A stretch of 64,000 nucleotides of DNA from Lachnospiraceae bacterium UBA1818 (GTDB taxonomy: Bacteria > Bacillota > Clostridia > Lachnospirales > Lachnospiraceae), in contig CAJFQZ010000001.1 in assembly GCA_904419285.1 (NCBI GenBank), positions 1-64,000 on the forward strand, read 5' to 3'. Position 1 is the stretch's first letter. Every line of letters starts with the position of its first letter. The translations under genes and the position numbers were made by a program. The notes under the pieces were generated by a model, which was not told the DNA's origin, did no database searches, and saw only the letters and a list, made by a program, of their open reading frames with translations. Shown piece after piece: positions 9,091-18,344 of the stretch.

Positions 9091-9924
9091 ATGGGGAATC
9101 GACACTACTCAGTTAAGAGCACAGACATACAGAAACTAAACGCAAAACTCCTTTCCATATCGTTGTCCAAAGATGAAAAGGACTGGCAGAGTGTACTGCA
9201 TACACATCCATTCACAGAGCTTTTTTACGTTGTAAAAGGAAAGGGCAATTTTCTCTTTCGGGATGAAACATATTCGATCAATCAGGGAGATCTCATTATT
9301 GTCCCACCGTATCTGGAGCATACCGAGCAGTCTATTCCGGGGAATCCTCTGGAATACTATGTCCTTGCGATCGACGGTATTTCTTTCCAGGCAGAAAACG
9401 AAGAAACAAGCACACAGGTATTCTGCAATTTCAGTTCATCCTCGTTTATCATTGACCTGTTTGAGCAGATGCTGTACGAGGTAAGGAGCAACGAATACGG
9501 TTCGAATACGATATGCCAGAACCTGCTGGAGATCCTGATCATCAGGATCACTCGGATCCAGCATCTGCGCCCTGTACCGGCAACTTCTGTCCGGATGACG
9601 AAAGAATGCGCACAGATCAAGGAGTACCTGGACACAAACTATGCAGAACATATCACGCTTGATTCTCTTACGCAGCTAACACATATGAACAAGTATTATA
9701 TGGCACACTCATTTGCAAAATATACAGGGCTGTCTCCGATCCAGTATCTCAATGAGCGGAGACTGGAGACCGCATGCCGCCTGCTGAAGGAGACCGACTA
9801 TTCCGTATCGGATATCTCATCTCAGACAGGTTTCTCGTCGCAGTCGTATTTCACACAGATATTCCGCAAAAAATACGGGATCACCCCGATCAAGTACAGG
9901 CAGTCGAACAATGCTCAATCCTAA
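9091..9924 (+). CDS. AraC-family transcriptional regulator with cupin sensor
   Basis: The 277-residue protein has an N-terminal cupin (HTHPFTELFYVVKGKG near residue 32, then HTEQSIPG). A C-terminal AraC domain of about 100 residues ends in TGFSSQSYFTQIFRKKYGITP. The ATG at 9091 is set by GGGAGG seven bases upstream and by the promoter at 8997-9026; the open frame to 8878 is untranslated leader. It is a separate transcription unit between the first sulfatase and the GH112/GH136/sulfatase operon. A role in controlling one or both is plausible but unproven. The cupin could sense a sugar, as in related regulators. Confidence 0.87.
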   Translation: MGNRHYSVKSTDIQKLNAKLLSISLSKDEKDWQSVLHTHPFTELFYVVKGKGNFLFRDETYSINQGDLIIVPPYLEHTEQSIPGNPLEYYVLAIDGISFQAENEETSTQVFCNFSSSSFIIDLFEQMLYEVRSNEYGSNTICQNLLEILIIRITRIQHLRPVPATSVRMTKECAQIKEYLDTNYAEHITLDSLTQLTHMNKYYMAHSFAKYTGLSPIQYLNERRLETACRLLKETDYSVSDISSQTGFSSQSYFTQIFRKKYGITPIKYRQSNNAQS

Positions 9925-9964
9925 AATCTGCAATGCCGGCCTTCTTTTATAGCCTGCATTGAAA

Positions 9965-10003
9965 AAGAACGGGTACGCCCCTTAGCGGAGTGTGCCCGTT
10001 CTT
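9965..10003. terminator. Bidirectional terminator between convergent genes
   Basis: The stem AAGAACGGG / CCCGTTCTT, with partly paired inner bases, lies between the AraC gene and the convergent lipoprotein gene. Confidence 0.75.
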
Positions 10004-10069
10004 ATGATATCGGCCCAGAAGAGAGCCGCTTTCCTTCTTTTTTACTATTTTTCCTATGAGAAACTGCAG

Positions 10070-10897
10070 TCAGTCTGAACTTTCATGAAACGTTTTTTCC
10101 ATCTGTCCGGCAGCTTTCTCTATCTTCTCCGGAAGATATTGATTTGTCACATAGTCCTGGACTACAACATCTTCTGCCTCTTCAAAAGTAAAGCAGGTGA
10201 CATCCCTGATCAGTAATATAATTGTTTCATCACCCACCTGATATTCCTCTCCTATATTGCCCGAAAGAAGAATATCGCCAAGCATATCCGTTGAGTGATA
10301 TGATTGGGTGAGCGTCTGATAATCTGTAGTCTTTATTTCAGTTTCTATCTTTCCGTCAACCACTCTGGTCACCTGATATTCATACTGGGCATCAGCAATA
10401 TAGTCGTTCGTATGCTCTTCATAATACTGCTCAGCAGCCGCAATCATCTCCTCATCCGGTGACTCGCACAGCTTTTCAGCCGTTTTCTGACGATACTCTG
10501 CAAGAACATATTCAAAATAATCTATTTGTTCAAATTCAACGAGTCCCATTACAGCTTCGCCGTTCGACATTTTTTCTTCATTCTCTTCATTTTTCTGCTG
10601 AAGTTCTTCACAAAAAGTCTCAAATGAAAAAGCGTCCTCTGCTCCATATTCTTGGGCAATATCAAAGAGACTGTAACACTCTGCCGCATACTGAGCAGCC
10701 TGTTCCCGGACTTTTTCAGTATCATTCCGTTCTACCATATCTTTCTTAACGATCTCACAGTACATATCAAATTCTTCCTGAGAGATGTCGTGGTTTCCCA
10801 CTGTTATGACCGGCTCTTCCTTTTTCACGCTGCATCCGGAAAGAACAAATGCAGAAGACAGTATAACAGCCAAAACAATATGCCTCGTAAATTTCAT
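10070..10897 (-). CDS. SurA/PrsA-like lipoprotein, probable GH136 partner (LnbY-like)
   Basis: This is a 275-residue lipoprotein. The start at 10897 follows GAGGAG by seven bases. A hydrophobic signal ends in the lipobox LSGC (Cys at about residue 22). The rest is acidic and helix-rich. It begins like a SurA N-terminal chaperone domain (VGNHDISQEEFDMYCEIV) but no convincing complete PPIase domain is visible. It is the last gene after the beta-helix protein at 10972-14505, separated by an intercistronic hairpin. GH136 lacto-N-biosidases are known to need a helical chaperone or subunit (LnbY in Bifidobacterium longum, Lnb136I in Roseburia/Eubacterium), which this resembles in size, order and character. 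The partner role is inferred; a general extracytoplasmic folding factor is the alternative. Confidence 0.6.
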   Translation of the reverse strand: MKFTRHIVLAVILSSAFVLSGCSVKKEEPVITVGNHDISQEEFDMYCEIVKKDMVERNDTEKVREQAAQYAAECYSLFDIAQEYGAEDAFSFETFCEELQQKNEENEEKMSNGEAVMGLVEFEQIDYFEYVLAEYRQKTAEKLCESPDEEMIAAAEQYYEEHTNDYIADAQYEYQVTRVVDGKIETEIKTTDYQTLTQSYHSTDMLGDILLSGNIGEEYQVGDETIILLIRDVTCFTFEEAEDVVVQDYVTNQYLPEKIEKAAGQMEKTFHESSD

Positions 10898-10918
10898 GCT
10901 TTTTCTCCTCATGCAAAC

Positions 10919-10958
10919 AGGCTTTCCGGCATAAGTTTTCAGTAACTCCGGAAAGCCT
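10919..10958 (-). terminator. Intercistronic hairpin after the beta-helix gene
   Basis: A perfect 11-bp stem (AGGCTTTCCGG / CCGGAAAGCCT) lies 13 bases past the beta-helix stop codon. There is only a weak T-run, so it may be a partial terminator or an mRNA-stabilising hairpin ahead of the lipoprotein gene. Confidence 0.6.
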
Positions 10959-10971
10959 GTATGTTAATTTA

Positions 10972-13900
10972 TTACTTGAAATATTTCTTTCTGCCTGCCA
11001 GCATGATCAGAGTCATACCTGCTGCCAGAACCGCCAGTGTTAATACTGCTGAAACCTGAGTGCTATCTCCTGTTTTTGCAGCTTTGTTTGAAGATGTTTT
11101 ATTGCTGTCATCTCCCGCTGCCGGCTTCTGGTCATCTTTATTTCCCGGATTTTCCGGACCAGCCGGATCCTGAGTATCGTCTTTAACAACTAAATTGTCG
11201 ATCGCCGCACTCAGATTTCTTTCGGCTGTTTCTACATCCTCTGCCAGAGCATTTTCATCAGCAAGAACGCTTTTTGCCTCTGCAAGTGCCTGTCTGACAG
11301 CCTGTGCAGACTCGTCTGTGTATTTTGACAGATCCAGTTCCTCTGCCTCATCAATCAGATCCTCCAGTTTATCTTTATTCGGGATCTCTCTGAGACCGAA
11401 AATGGCCTGCTGAAGGACATTGTAAGCTGAATCCACTGCTTCCTGAGTCGCCGCGCTGTCTTCATAGACTGCTTTTGCGTTGTCATATGCTGCCTGGAAC
11501 GCCTCTGCTGTGGATGGGGTATAAATATCGATCTGTTTTAAATACTCATCTGCTTTTGTGAGCAGTTTTTCCAGTTTTGTCTTGTCCACTTCCGGAGCCG
11601 GATCTACATTTTCTTCATACTGGATCGCACCCAAATCTGGATTTTGCATATCCACTTCATTGCCCAGGATATCTTTCATCTCTCCATACTCTGAGCTGAT
11701 CGTCCGTCCTGCATCTATCGCAGGTGAACTGCTGTCCAGCTTATAGACATCCAAATTCCATGCACTTATGATATCATGGTCTTTAATCAGAGCGTCCGCA
11801 TCTCCATCTCCCATGGTTCCGGGATCAGCCAGCAGCGGATCCTGTCCCCATGTGTTATCCTGATAAAAACTGCTGTCTGTATCAAGACCTTCTGTACTGA
11901 AATTATAGAACATATTATTGGCAAATCTGCTTCTTCCGCCCTGCTCTACAAAATTATCCTCTGCAAGAGCTCCCATAGAATTAAAATACTCTAATTCTGC
12001 GTCGTTGAACTTATATTCATCATCTGCACGATAGAAGATGTTGTTATAAATTGCTACAGACTGTCTGCTTCCATCATGAGGAATGAAAAACTTGTCATAG
12101 CCGTCAGGCTGTATAGACGCCTTTGGATTAAAGTATATCGTATTATTGAATACGGAACAATTGATCGTTCCCGCAAGAGGCATCAAAAGACCATTGCTTC
12201 CCGCGCCAGTACCGCTGGTGCTTCCGTCATTTTCGCTAATGTTAAACGCATAGTAGGAGTCAAATGTCGGAAGATTCTGCAAAGCACAGAACTGGACAAA
12301 TCCTCCCGAATTTTCATGACTGTAATTATACAGTACCTCAAAATTTTCATTCAGAGCATCGATCTCAACGCCCTGTGCATCGGCTCCCCTGTGCGTACGG
12401 CAGAGTTCATTGTATTGAACAGTTCCGTTAGAGACCAGATATGGGAAAATTCCCGCTGCGAACCAATTTCCGGTACATACTTCATCTACCAGGTTATACT
12501 CTGCGACAGCTCCGTCCATACACTGGAGAATGATGCCGTCACCGCTGATATTTCTGAAGATATTGCTTCCTATATAGACATCGGTTGTCGGAGTAAATTC
12601 TCCAAGGGATCCTTCCCCTGCATCATTTACCATCTCCCAGCGGCCGCCCCATCTGCCATCAGCAGTCATCTCTCTCGTCTTCCATGGTGACAGAAGGAAA
12701 AATCCGCTTCTTCCGACATCCTCAACCGTGCAGTTTGTAATTTTTATGTCATTAAACCACGTAGGCTGACGCTTCGCTGCATCTTCATTCGCACTGATCA
12801 GGAAGATAATACCGCCGGACTCTTTTCCTGTATTTCCGCTGTCGCTGGTCTGGAATCCATGAATCCATACATTACTTATATAGATATGATCCAGCTGTCC
12901 TGCATCTTCTGCCGTGATATACATTCCTCTCTCGAGAGCTCGATTCGGATCTACCGGCTGATCCTCCTCATATGCTGCATTCTGGAACTCAATATTACTG
13001 ATTTCCCACCATGACTGATTATGGAGACGGAAAGTTTCGTTTACTTTTCTGGTTTTTATTGCCGCAACCCTCATGATCGTTTCTTCATAAGCCGCATTTT
13101 CGTCCATAAGGATCCTTGGTCTGTCTCCCTCACCATAGCTGGAAAGAATGATCGGAGCTCCTTCTGCTCCTGATCCCTTCGGCGCCAGTGTTCCAGTCCA
13201 TGTTTCACCAGCTTTGAGTAGCAGGGATGAGCCTTCCATAAAAACAGTATCATTTACCTTGTCCAGCGTTTTCCATGCTGTCTCCGGTGACATTCCATCA
13301 TTTTCGTCGTTTCCATTCGTTGCGTCCAGATAAAAGGTTTTTCCTTTTGTGGTCTGAACAGTAAGACTGCTGTTTACAGTTTTTCCGCCAACCTGAAATG
13401 CCAATTCATATGTCTTGTCCGTCTCACGAGGCGCAATCTTTCCAAATTCTACAGCATAAGAAACATCTGATATCTTTTCCACCTTTGTCACAGAAGCCGT
13501 CGCAGGGTTACCATCATAATCAGTATAGCTGATCGTGATCTGACCCGCTGTAAGGTCTTTTGTCGGTGCACTTTCCAGTATCAGGACAGCTGATCCGTTT
13601 TCCAACTGTTCCACAGCCTTAAGCTGCGGTGCAACATAGTCGGAATCTGCCGGAAGAGTCACTTTCTGTACAAATGTTTCTCCAGAGATCTGCAGGTCAA
13701 AATTCGCTACTATCTCCGTGGATTCTGCCACATCGTTATGCGTAAGTGTTGCGATATGCTTTGACTCGTCCCATGTAATCTGGCAGGAAAGCTGCTCAAC
13801 TGCCGGATTCCCCTCGCCAATGCTATAGAGCAATGTAACATCATCTTCGCCCGGTCCCTCTGTCCTTGTTTCAGGATATTGAACCTGGATGGTTTCTGAA

Positions 13901-14505
13901 TCGATCCTCTGCGCCGATACAGGAGCTCCTTCTTCCTTGATCGCTATATCATCAACCCATACATTTCCGTCCGTTCCCAAACTGTTATGAGCTCTGACTA
14001 CTCCTATATCCGCATATGTAGTATCATCGTCTGTCGTAAAAGTACTCGTATATTGATACCACTTTCCATTACAATTTTCATCTGTGTCAAGAAGTTTTTT
14101 GTCCTCCTGCACTGCACCGCCGTTTAAAAATGCTCTCAAACGGGCACCCTTTCCTTCCTCAGCATAGATCCATGCAGAGAGTTCATAAGTTGTATTGGCT
14201 TTTAACTCTACTCTCTGATCTACGGCATTGCCTGCCGCCGGAAGCAAAACGGATGTACTGCCCGAATGGTGCATGTCTGTTGCTTTTTGTCCGTTAAACA
14301 AAAACCAAACTCCCTGTGTAGCACCAGTATTGGCAAAATTATCTGTACCATCAAAATTACCATTGACAATATAGCTTGACTCCTGGTGCTCAAACGCTGC
14401 CGGAAATTCCGACTCAGCCGCGGTTACAGGCTGCATTGATCCCACAACCATGACTGCTGCCAAAATTCCGCCTGCCATTCTCTGCAAAACTGTTTTTAAT
14501 CTCAT
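10972..14505 (-). CDS. Surface-anchored beta-helix glycosidase, probable GH136 lacto-N-biosidase
   Basis: The 1177-residue protein begins with a signal peptide (residues 1-30). A CBM4/9-like carbohydrate-binding jelly roll (about 42-192) and two Ig-like sheets (about 195-390) follow. A right-handed parallel beta-helix runs from FYLDATNGNDENDG (391-404) to about 960. Two FIVAR helical repeats (about 975-1035 and 1042-1108), a Gly/Asp/Lys-rich linker and a C-terminal anchor (AAKTGD at 1142-1147, hydrophobic stretch, RKKYFK) end the protein. Within the helix, D709 and D716 in GADAQGVEID are seven residues apart, the spacing I recall for the two catalytic Asp of characterised GH136 enzymes. With GH112, an LNB-type importer and an LnbY-like lipoprotein beside it, lacto-N-biosidase is the best reading. 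Other beta-helix glycosidases or lyases remain possible. Confidence 0.7.
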   Translation of the reverse strand: MRLKTVLQRMAGGILAAVMVVGSMQPVTAAESEFPAAFEHQESSYIVNGNFDGTDNFANTGATQGVWFLFNGQKATDMHHSGSTSVLLPAAGNAVDQRVELKANTTYELSAWIYAEEGKGARLRAFLNGGAVQEDKKLLDTDENCNGKWYQYTSTFTTDDDTTYADIGVVRAHNSLGTDGNVWVDDIAIKEEGAPVSAQRIDSETIQVQYPETRTEGPGEDDVTLLYSIGEGNPAVEQLSCQITWDESKHIATLTHNDVAESTEIVANFDLQISGETFVQKVTLPADSDYVAPQLKAVEQLENGSAVLILESAPTKDLTAGQITISYTDYDGNPATASVTKVEKISDVSYAVEFGKIAPRETDKTYELAFQVGGKTVNSSLTVQTTKGKTFYLDATNGNDENDGMSPETAWKTLDKVNDTVFMEGSSLLLKAGETWTGTLAPKGSGAEGAPIILSSYGEGDRPRILMDENAAYEETIMRVAAIKTRKVNETFRLHNQSWWEISNIEFQNAAYEEDQPVDPNRALERGMYITAEDAGQLDHIYISNVWIHGFQTSDSGNTGKESGGIIFLISANEDAAKRQPTWFNDIKITNCTVEDVGRSGFFLLSPWKTREMTADGRWGGRWEMVNDAGEGSLGEFTPTTDVYIGSNIFRNISGDGIILQCMDGAVAEYNLVDEVCTGNWFAAGIFPYLVSNGTVQYNELCRTHRGADAQGVEIDALNENFEVLYNYSHENSGGFVQFCALQNLPTFDSYYAFNISENDGSTSGTGAGSNGLLMPLAGTINCSVFNNTIYFNPKASIQPDGYDKFFIPHDGSRQSVAIYNNIFYRADDEYKFNDAELEYFNSMGALAEDNFVEQGGRSRFANNMFYNFSTEGLDTDSSFYQDNTWGQDPLLADPGTMGDGDADALIKDHDIISAWNLDVYKLDSSSPAIDAGRTISSEYGEMKDILGNEVDMQNPDLGAIQYEENVDPAPEVDKTKLEKLLTKADEYLKQIDIYTPSTAEAFQAAYDNAKAVYEDSAATQEAVDSAYNVLQQAIFGLREIPNKDKLEDLIDEAEELDLSKYTDESAQAVRQALAEAKSVLADENALAEDVETAERNLSAAIDNLVVKDDTQDPAGPENPGNKDDQKPAAGDDSNKTSSNKAAKTGDSTQVSAVLTLAVLAAGMTLIMLAGRKKYFK

Positions 14506-14540
14506 ATTATCCTCCTGTTTTTAACATCAACTAGCCTCAA

Positions 14541-16019
14541 TTAGATTGTTTCATTTTTTTCAGGATAATAGAACTCAATCTGGGTATTAAACGCACCTTC
14601 CTCCCAACAGAGTTTCTGCTGTCCTCTCCCTTTTACATCATACTTTCTTGCATCGGTTTTCTCATTTGTGTACTTATCAAACCAACTTTCCATTTCCTCT
14701 TTCATAGCCATAACAACGGAAGCATATTCTTTTTCTTCATATAGATTAGTCGTTTCATCCGGATCTTTTTCCATGTCGTACAGTTCGCATATTCCATCAC
14801 CGTAGCGATGAATATACTTATATTGTTTGTTTTTGATCATTCTTGTCTTTCCGTATTCATCAAAAACTACAACTCTGTCATCCGCAGTTTTTTCCGGATT
14901 CTCGGTCATCCATGCTATGCTTCTTCCCGGCTGCATTGGCTGAGGCTCCCACTCGCATTTTGCAAATTCGAGTATCGTCGGGAATATGTCATATTGGCTC
15001 GTCATGTTACTGCACACCACTCCTTTCGCTTTATTATTGGGAACGCAGATGATCAGAGGTACTTTTACTGCTGAATCATACATATTAGGCGGATAGGTTC
15101 CATTTCCCTTTCCCCAGATACCATGATGCCCCATGTTCATCCCGTTGTCCGCGGTAAAAATTATAATAGTATTATCTAGCAAGTCTTTAGACCTGAGCTT
15201 GTCGATTATTTTCCCAACTCCTGCATCCATCGCAGAAATTGCGGCATAATAGCCAACCAGATTTTCCCTGCGTTTTTCCGGTGTATCTCCTATCGGGCAG
15301 GTTCTGATCTGATTTCTATGGATCGGCAGATCCGGCGTTGCCTTGAACTCGCAGTCATCGTACAGCTTTCTGTATTCTTCCGGATGCTCTTCCGGCCCCC
15401 ACGGACTGTGGGGGGCCGTATAATGAACACTCAGATAAAACGGCTTTTCGGAATCCGCAAATTCATCGATGTACTGCACAGAACGATCTGTGATCAGATC
15501 CGTAATATACCCTTCTGCCGCTTCCATATTTCCTTCGTCACAGATATCCGGATGATAATAGGAACAGCCGCCTCGGCCAATCGTATACCAGTTACTGAAT
15601 CCTTTCTTTTTCGCGGCATTGTCTCCGAGATGCCATTTCCCGCTTAATGCACACTGATAACCTGATTCAGCCAAAACTTCCATATACGTACGATGGCCTG
15701 ACAAATAGTCAATTGCCCTATCATTCATATCAAAACCAGCAGTCGTACTCATATGCGGATATTTATAAGCGTCTAAGTTACCTTTTTCAATCCAATCCTG
15801 AACTCCATGACAGGAAGGTATTTCACCTGTAACTAAGGATGCCCGTGCCGGAGAGCACACCGGAGATGCACAGTAAAACTCATCAAACCGTACGCCGTTC
15901 TCAGCAAGCCAATCCAGATTCGGCGTCCGCACATCCTGATTGCCCGCGCATCCCATAGCCCAGGCTCCTTGGTCATCTGTCAGAATAAAAACTATATTTG
16001 GTCTTGTCTTCAATTTCAT
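14541..16019 (-). CDS. Cytoplasmic Cys-type sulfatase (second of two)
   Basis: This is a 492-residue sulfatase with a classical signature: C55-S-P-A-R59 and T64-G65. The N-terminal metal-binding Asp pair is in FILTDDQGAW, and the C-terminal metal site is in FTADNGMNMGHHG. There is no signal peptide. The start at 16019 has AAAAGGAG six bases upstream. It lies 50 bases after GH112 and 35 bases before the beta-helix gene in one operon, so its substrate is probably a sulfated LNB/GNB or sulfated hexosamine taken up by the same importer. It is clearly diverged from the sulfatase at 7421, which has Ala instead of Pro in the signature, so the two may attack different sulfate positions. The anaerobic maturase at 21666 would activate it. 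Confidence 0.9.
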   Translation of the reverse strand: MKLKTRPNIVFILTDDQGAWAMGCAGNQDVRTPNLDWLAENGVRFDEFYCASPVCSPARASLVTGEIPSCHGVQDWIEKGNLDAYKYPHMSTTAGFDMNDRAIDYLSGHRTYMEVLAESGYQCALSGKWHLGDNAAKKKGFSNWYTIGRGGCSYYHPDICDEGNMEAAEGYITDLITDRSVQYIDEFADSEKPFYLSVHYTAPHSPWGPEEHPEEYRKLYDDCEFKATPDLPIHRNQIRTCPIGDTPEKRRENLVGYYAAISAMDAGVGKIIDKLRSKDLLDNTIIIFTADNGMNMGHHGIWGKGNGTYPPNMYDSAVKVPLIICVPNNKAKGVVCSNMTSQYDIFPTILEFAKCEWEPQPMQPGRSIAWMTENPEKTADDRVVVFDEYGKTRMIKNKQYKYIHRYGDGICELYDMEKDPDETTNLYEEKEYASVVMAMKEEMESWFDKYTNEKTDARKYDVKGRGQQKLCWEEGAFNTQIEFYYPEKNETI

Positions 16020-16069
16020 TGTCTCCTTTTATTCCACAGTATCAGTACCTATTAGCAGCTATACCGCTG

Positions 16070-18232
16070 TCAGATTTCATACCAGATGATCTCGTTTGCA
16101 TCCATATCCAGATCAAAGCTGGATCCATCACCTCTATAGACTGTCGTGCTCTGTGGTTCATAGGTATTATTAACAACACAGTACTTTCCATTCTTTACAT
16201 ATGCATGAACTTCTACATTGAAATTCGTACTGAACCATCTATGCAGATTCTCTTCGTCATGCGACGCCCAAATGATTGAGCGGTACAGGATTCGGCTGTT
16301 TTCAAAGCTGTACGGAAGTCCGCTGATATAAACACAGCGTCCTTTGCCAAACTCCTTCACTGCCATCTGAACTTCCTTATTGCGCTGAACAAGGATCTCG
16401 GTTCCCTCATAGGCATAGATATTTTTCTCACCCTCGCCGAAATCAATCTCTTTTGTACAGTCTTCCTTTATAAAGTGAGCATGCTCTTCCCAGTTATACT
16501 TGTCATAGTTCATGGTAAATCCAAGCTCTTTTTCTACTCCCATGACTGTTGCAAGCTGGAAGAAGTGTCCTTCATGCTGGTGTGCTGCCGGCTCTCCAAC
16601 TCCGATAAATCCGCCGCCATTGTAGATAAATCTCTTGACAGCTGTCAAAATGGTTTCATCTGTCCAGTTTTCGCCTCCAGTATATGCTGTATCAGCATCA
16701 CCTATATTCATAAGCACATCGATATCATCCAGAATTTCCGGATTGTTTCTTATATCATCAAAGCTGATAAACTTCACATCAAACGGTGCACCGCTCAATG
16801 CTTCGATAATTCCTGCATAGGAAACAGTCTCTCTGTGATAGATCGCATGATGTACCATATGGTTACCCCACGCGCGCATCTTGCCCCAGCAGTTCAGTAC
16901 TGCTACTTTTTTAATGCAGTAAGGAGTCGTTCCTTTGATGTTATCATAAAGCTCGCGGAACTCATTGCAGACACTTTCTACGTAATCCACAAACTCCGGG
17001 AACTGCAGCGCAAGTTTTAAGTATCCGCCGTATCCGATCCTGTCGATCGGTTTTCTCAGGATTGCACGTCTTGCCGTTACCCAGTTGACTTTCGCCTCTT
17101 TTACCGGATCCCCGCCTTCGTGGAATACATCCGGGAAGAAGTACGGAAGGAGACGTCCCTCTGTATACTTCACTCCTTCGATATCGCTGATCAGACGAAG
17201 TGTTGAACCGTTTCCGACACTTCCGACCACTGCGTCCAGACCAATCGTCTTGAACTCATCCATGAACGGCTCCATGCCGATCCAGTGATCTCCGAGGAAC
17301 ATCATGGCTTCCTTGCCGCCCTCATGAGTGATGTCTACCATTTCCTTCGCCAGCTTCGCAACCTCTCTTCTCTGGAAAGCCTGGAAATCAGTGAACTCTT
17401 TGGACGGAATACGGTACGGGTTGTTCATGTATCCCTGATCGATGATGAATTCCGGACGGAATTTGTATCCGACTTCCTTCTCGAACTGCTCCAGGATATA
17501 CGGGCTGACGGATGCGGAATATCCATACCAGTCAACATATTTTTCTCTTGCCAGTTCGTCAAAGATCAGTGTGAACTGATGGAAGAAGGTTGTATAGCGG
17601 ATCACGTCTACATGTGGATTGTCCTTTATGAATTTTCTCAGGCGCTCCATGGAATACTTGTGCGTCTTCGGCTGGCGCACGTCAAATGTGATCTGCTTCT
17701 CAAAGTTCGTCCATCCGTTTGTCACTGCATTGTACATATGCACCGGATCCCACATGATATAAGCAAGGAAACTTACTGTATAATCATGAAATTCCTTTGC
17801 ATTATGGATCGTGACGTCTCCTGTGGCGCTGTCATAGCTCCATTCAGATGAAGACAGCACTTCCCCTGTCGTACGGTCGATCACTTCCCACCACCTTGTG
17901 ATGTCATCATGATCGTTCACCTTCAGCATATCCGGGTAAAGGTGATTCATAAGATGGATTGAAATCGTATCTGATACCGCTGTATAAAACGGTGTCATGA
18001 TATACATCTGCTGAATTTCATCCGGGTTTGCTTTCGCCCACGCATTGTCTTTTCTTGTCGTATAATACGTAGAATAAACCTTTGCGTCTACGTTTTTCAA
18101 TTCTTCCGGATAATCTGTTCCGTCACAGTCGCGGATTGCATCTGCTCCCCATCGTTTTAAAAGTTCCAGCGTCTCCGGTACTACATCTACATCTGTAGGT
18201 ATTGTTACTCTTCCAATAGAATGCTCTTTCAA
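16070..18232 (-). CDS. lnpA: 1,3-beta-galactosyl-N-acetylhexosamine phosphorylase (GH112)
   Basis: The 720-residue cytoplasmic enzyme matches the GH112 family along its whole length. It opens with GRVTIPTDVDVVPETLELLKRWGADAIRDCDG-type sequence and continues with HLMNHLYPDMLKVNDHDD, and its length is close to that of characterised enzymes. It splits lacto-N-biose or galacto-N-biose with phosphate into galactose-1-phosphate and GlcNAc or GalNAc. The start is an unusual TTG at 18232; AGGAG lies seven bases upstream and no ATG fits better. It follows the ABC permease genes by 112 bases (with a hairpin in between) and precedes the sulfatase. Its products feed the kinase, uridylyltransferase and epimerase encoded at 1.9-5.1 kb. 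Preference for LNB, GNB or Gal-Rha cannot be fixed by eye, but context favours LNB/GNB. Confidence 0.95.
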   Translation of the reverse strand: MKEHSIGRVTIPTDVDVVPETLELLKRWGADAIRDCDGTDYPEELKNVDAKVYSTYYTTRKDNAWAKANPDEIQQMYIMTPFYTAVSDTISIHLMNHLYPDMLKVNDHDDITRWWEVIDRTTGEVLSSSEWSYDSATGDVTIHNAKEFHDYTVSFLAYIMWDPVHMYNAVTNGWTNFEKQITFDVRQPKTHKYSMERLRKFIKDNPHVDVIRYTTFFHQFTLIFDELAREKYVDWYGYSASVSPYILEQFEKEVGYKFRPEFIIDQGYMNNPYRIPSKEFTDFQAFQRREVAKLAKEMVDITHEGGKEAMMFLGDHWIGMEPFMDEFKTIGLDAVVGSVGNGSTLRLISDIEGVKYTEGRLLPYFFPDVFHEGGDPVKEAKVNWVTARRAILRKPIDRIGYGGYLKLALQFPEFVDYVESVCNEFRELYDNIKGTTPYCIKKVAVLNCWGKMRAWGNHMVHHAIYHRETVSYAGIIEALSGAPFDVKFISFDDIRNNPEILDDIDVLMNIGDADTAYTGGENWTDETILTAVKRFIYNGGGFIGVGEPAAHQHEGHFFQLATVMGVEKELGFTMNYDKYNWEEHAHFIKEDCTKEIDFGEGEKNIYAYEGTEILVQRNKEVQMAVKEFGKGRCVYISGLPYSFENSRILYRSIIWASHDEENLHRWFSTNFNVEVHAYVKNGKYCVVNNTYEPQSTTVYRGDGSSFDLDMDANEIIWYEI

Positions 18233-18254
18233 AATATTTCTCCTCTCTTATACG

Positions 18255-18286
18255 ATCGGGCTGGTACAGGTACTGCCCAGCCCGAT
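18255..18286 (-). terminator. Intercistronic hairpin between permease and GH112 genes
   Basis: A 10-bp stem (ATCGGGCTGG / CCAGCCCGAT) is followed on the minus strand by no long T-run. It probably sets transcript levels or stability within the operon rather than ending it. Confidence 0.5.
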
Positions 18287-18344
18287 ATTTTTTCTTCTAT
18301 AAAGCAGGTATTTCTGCCCACTGTTATTTCTCTTAAAAATTCCT

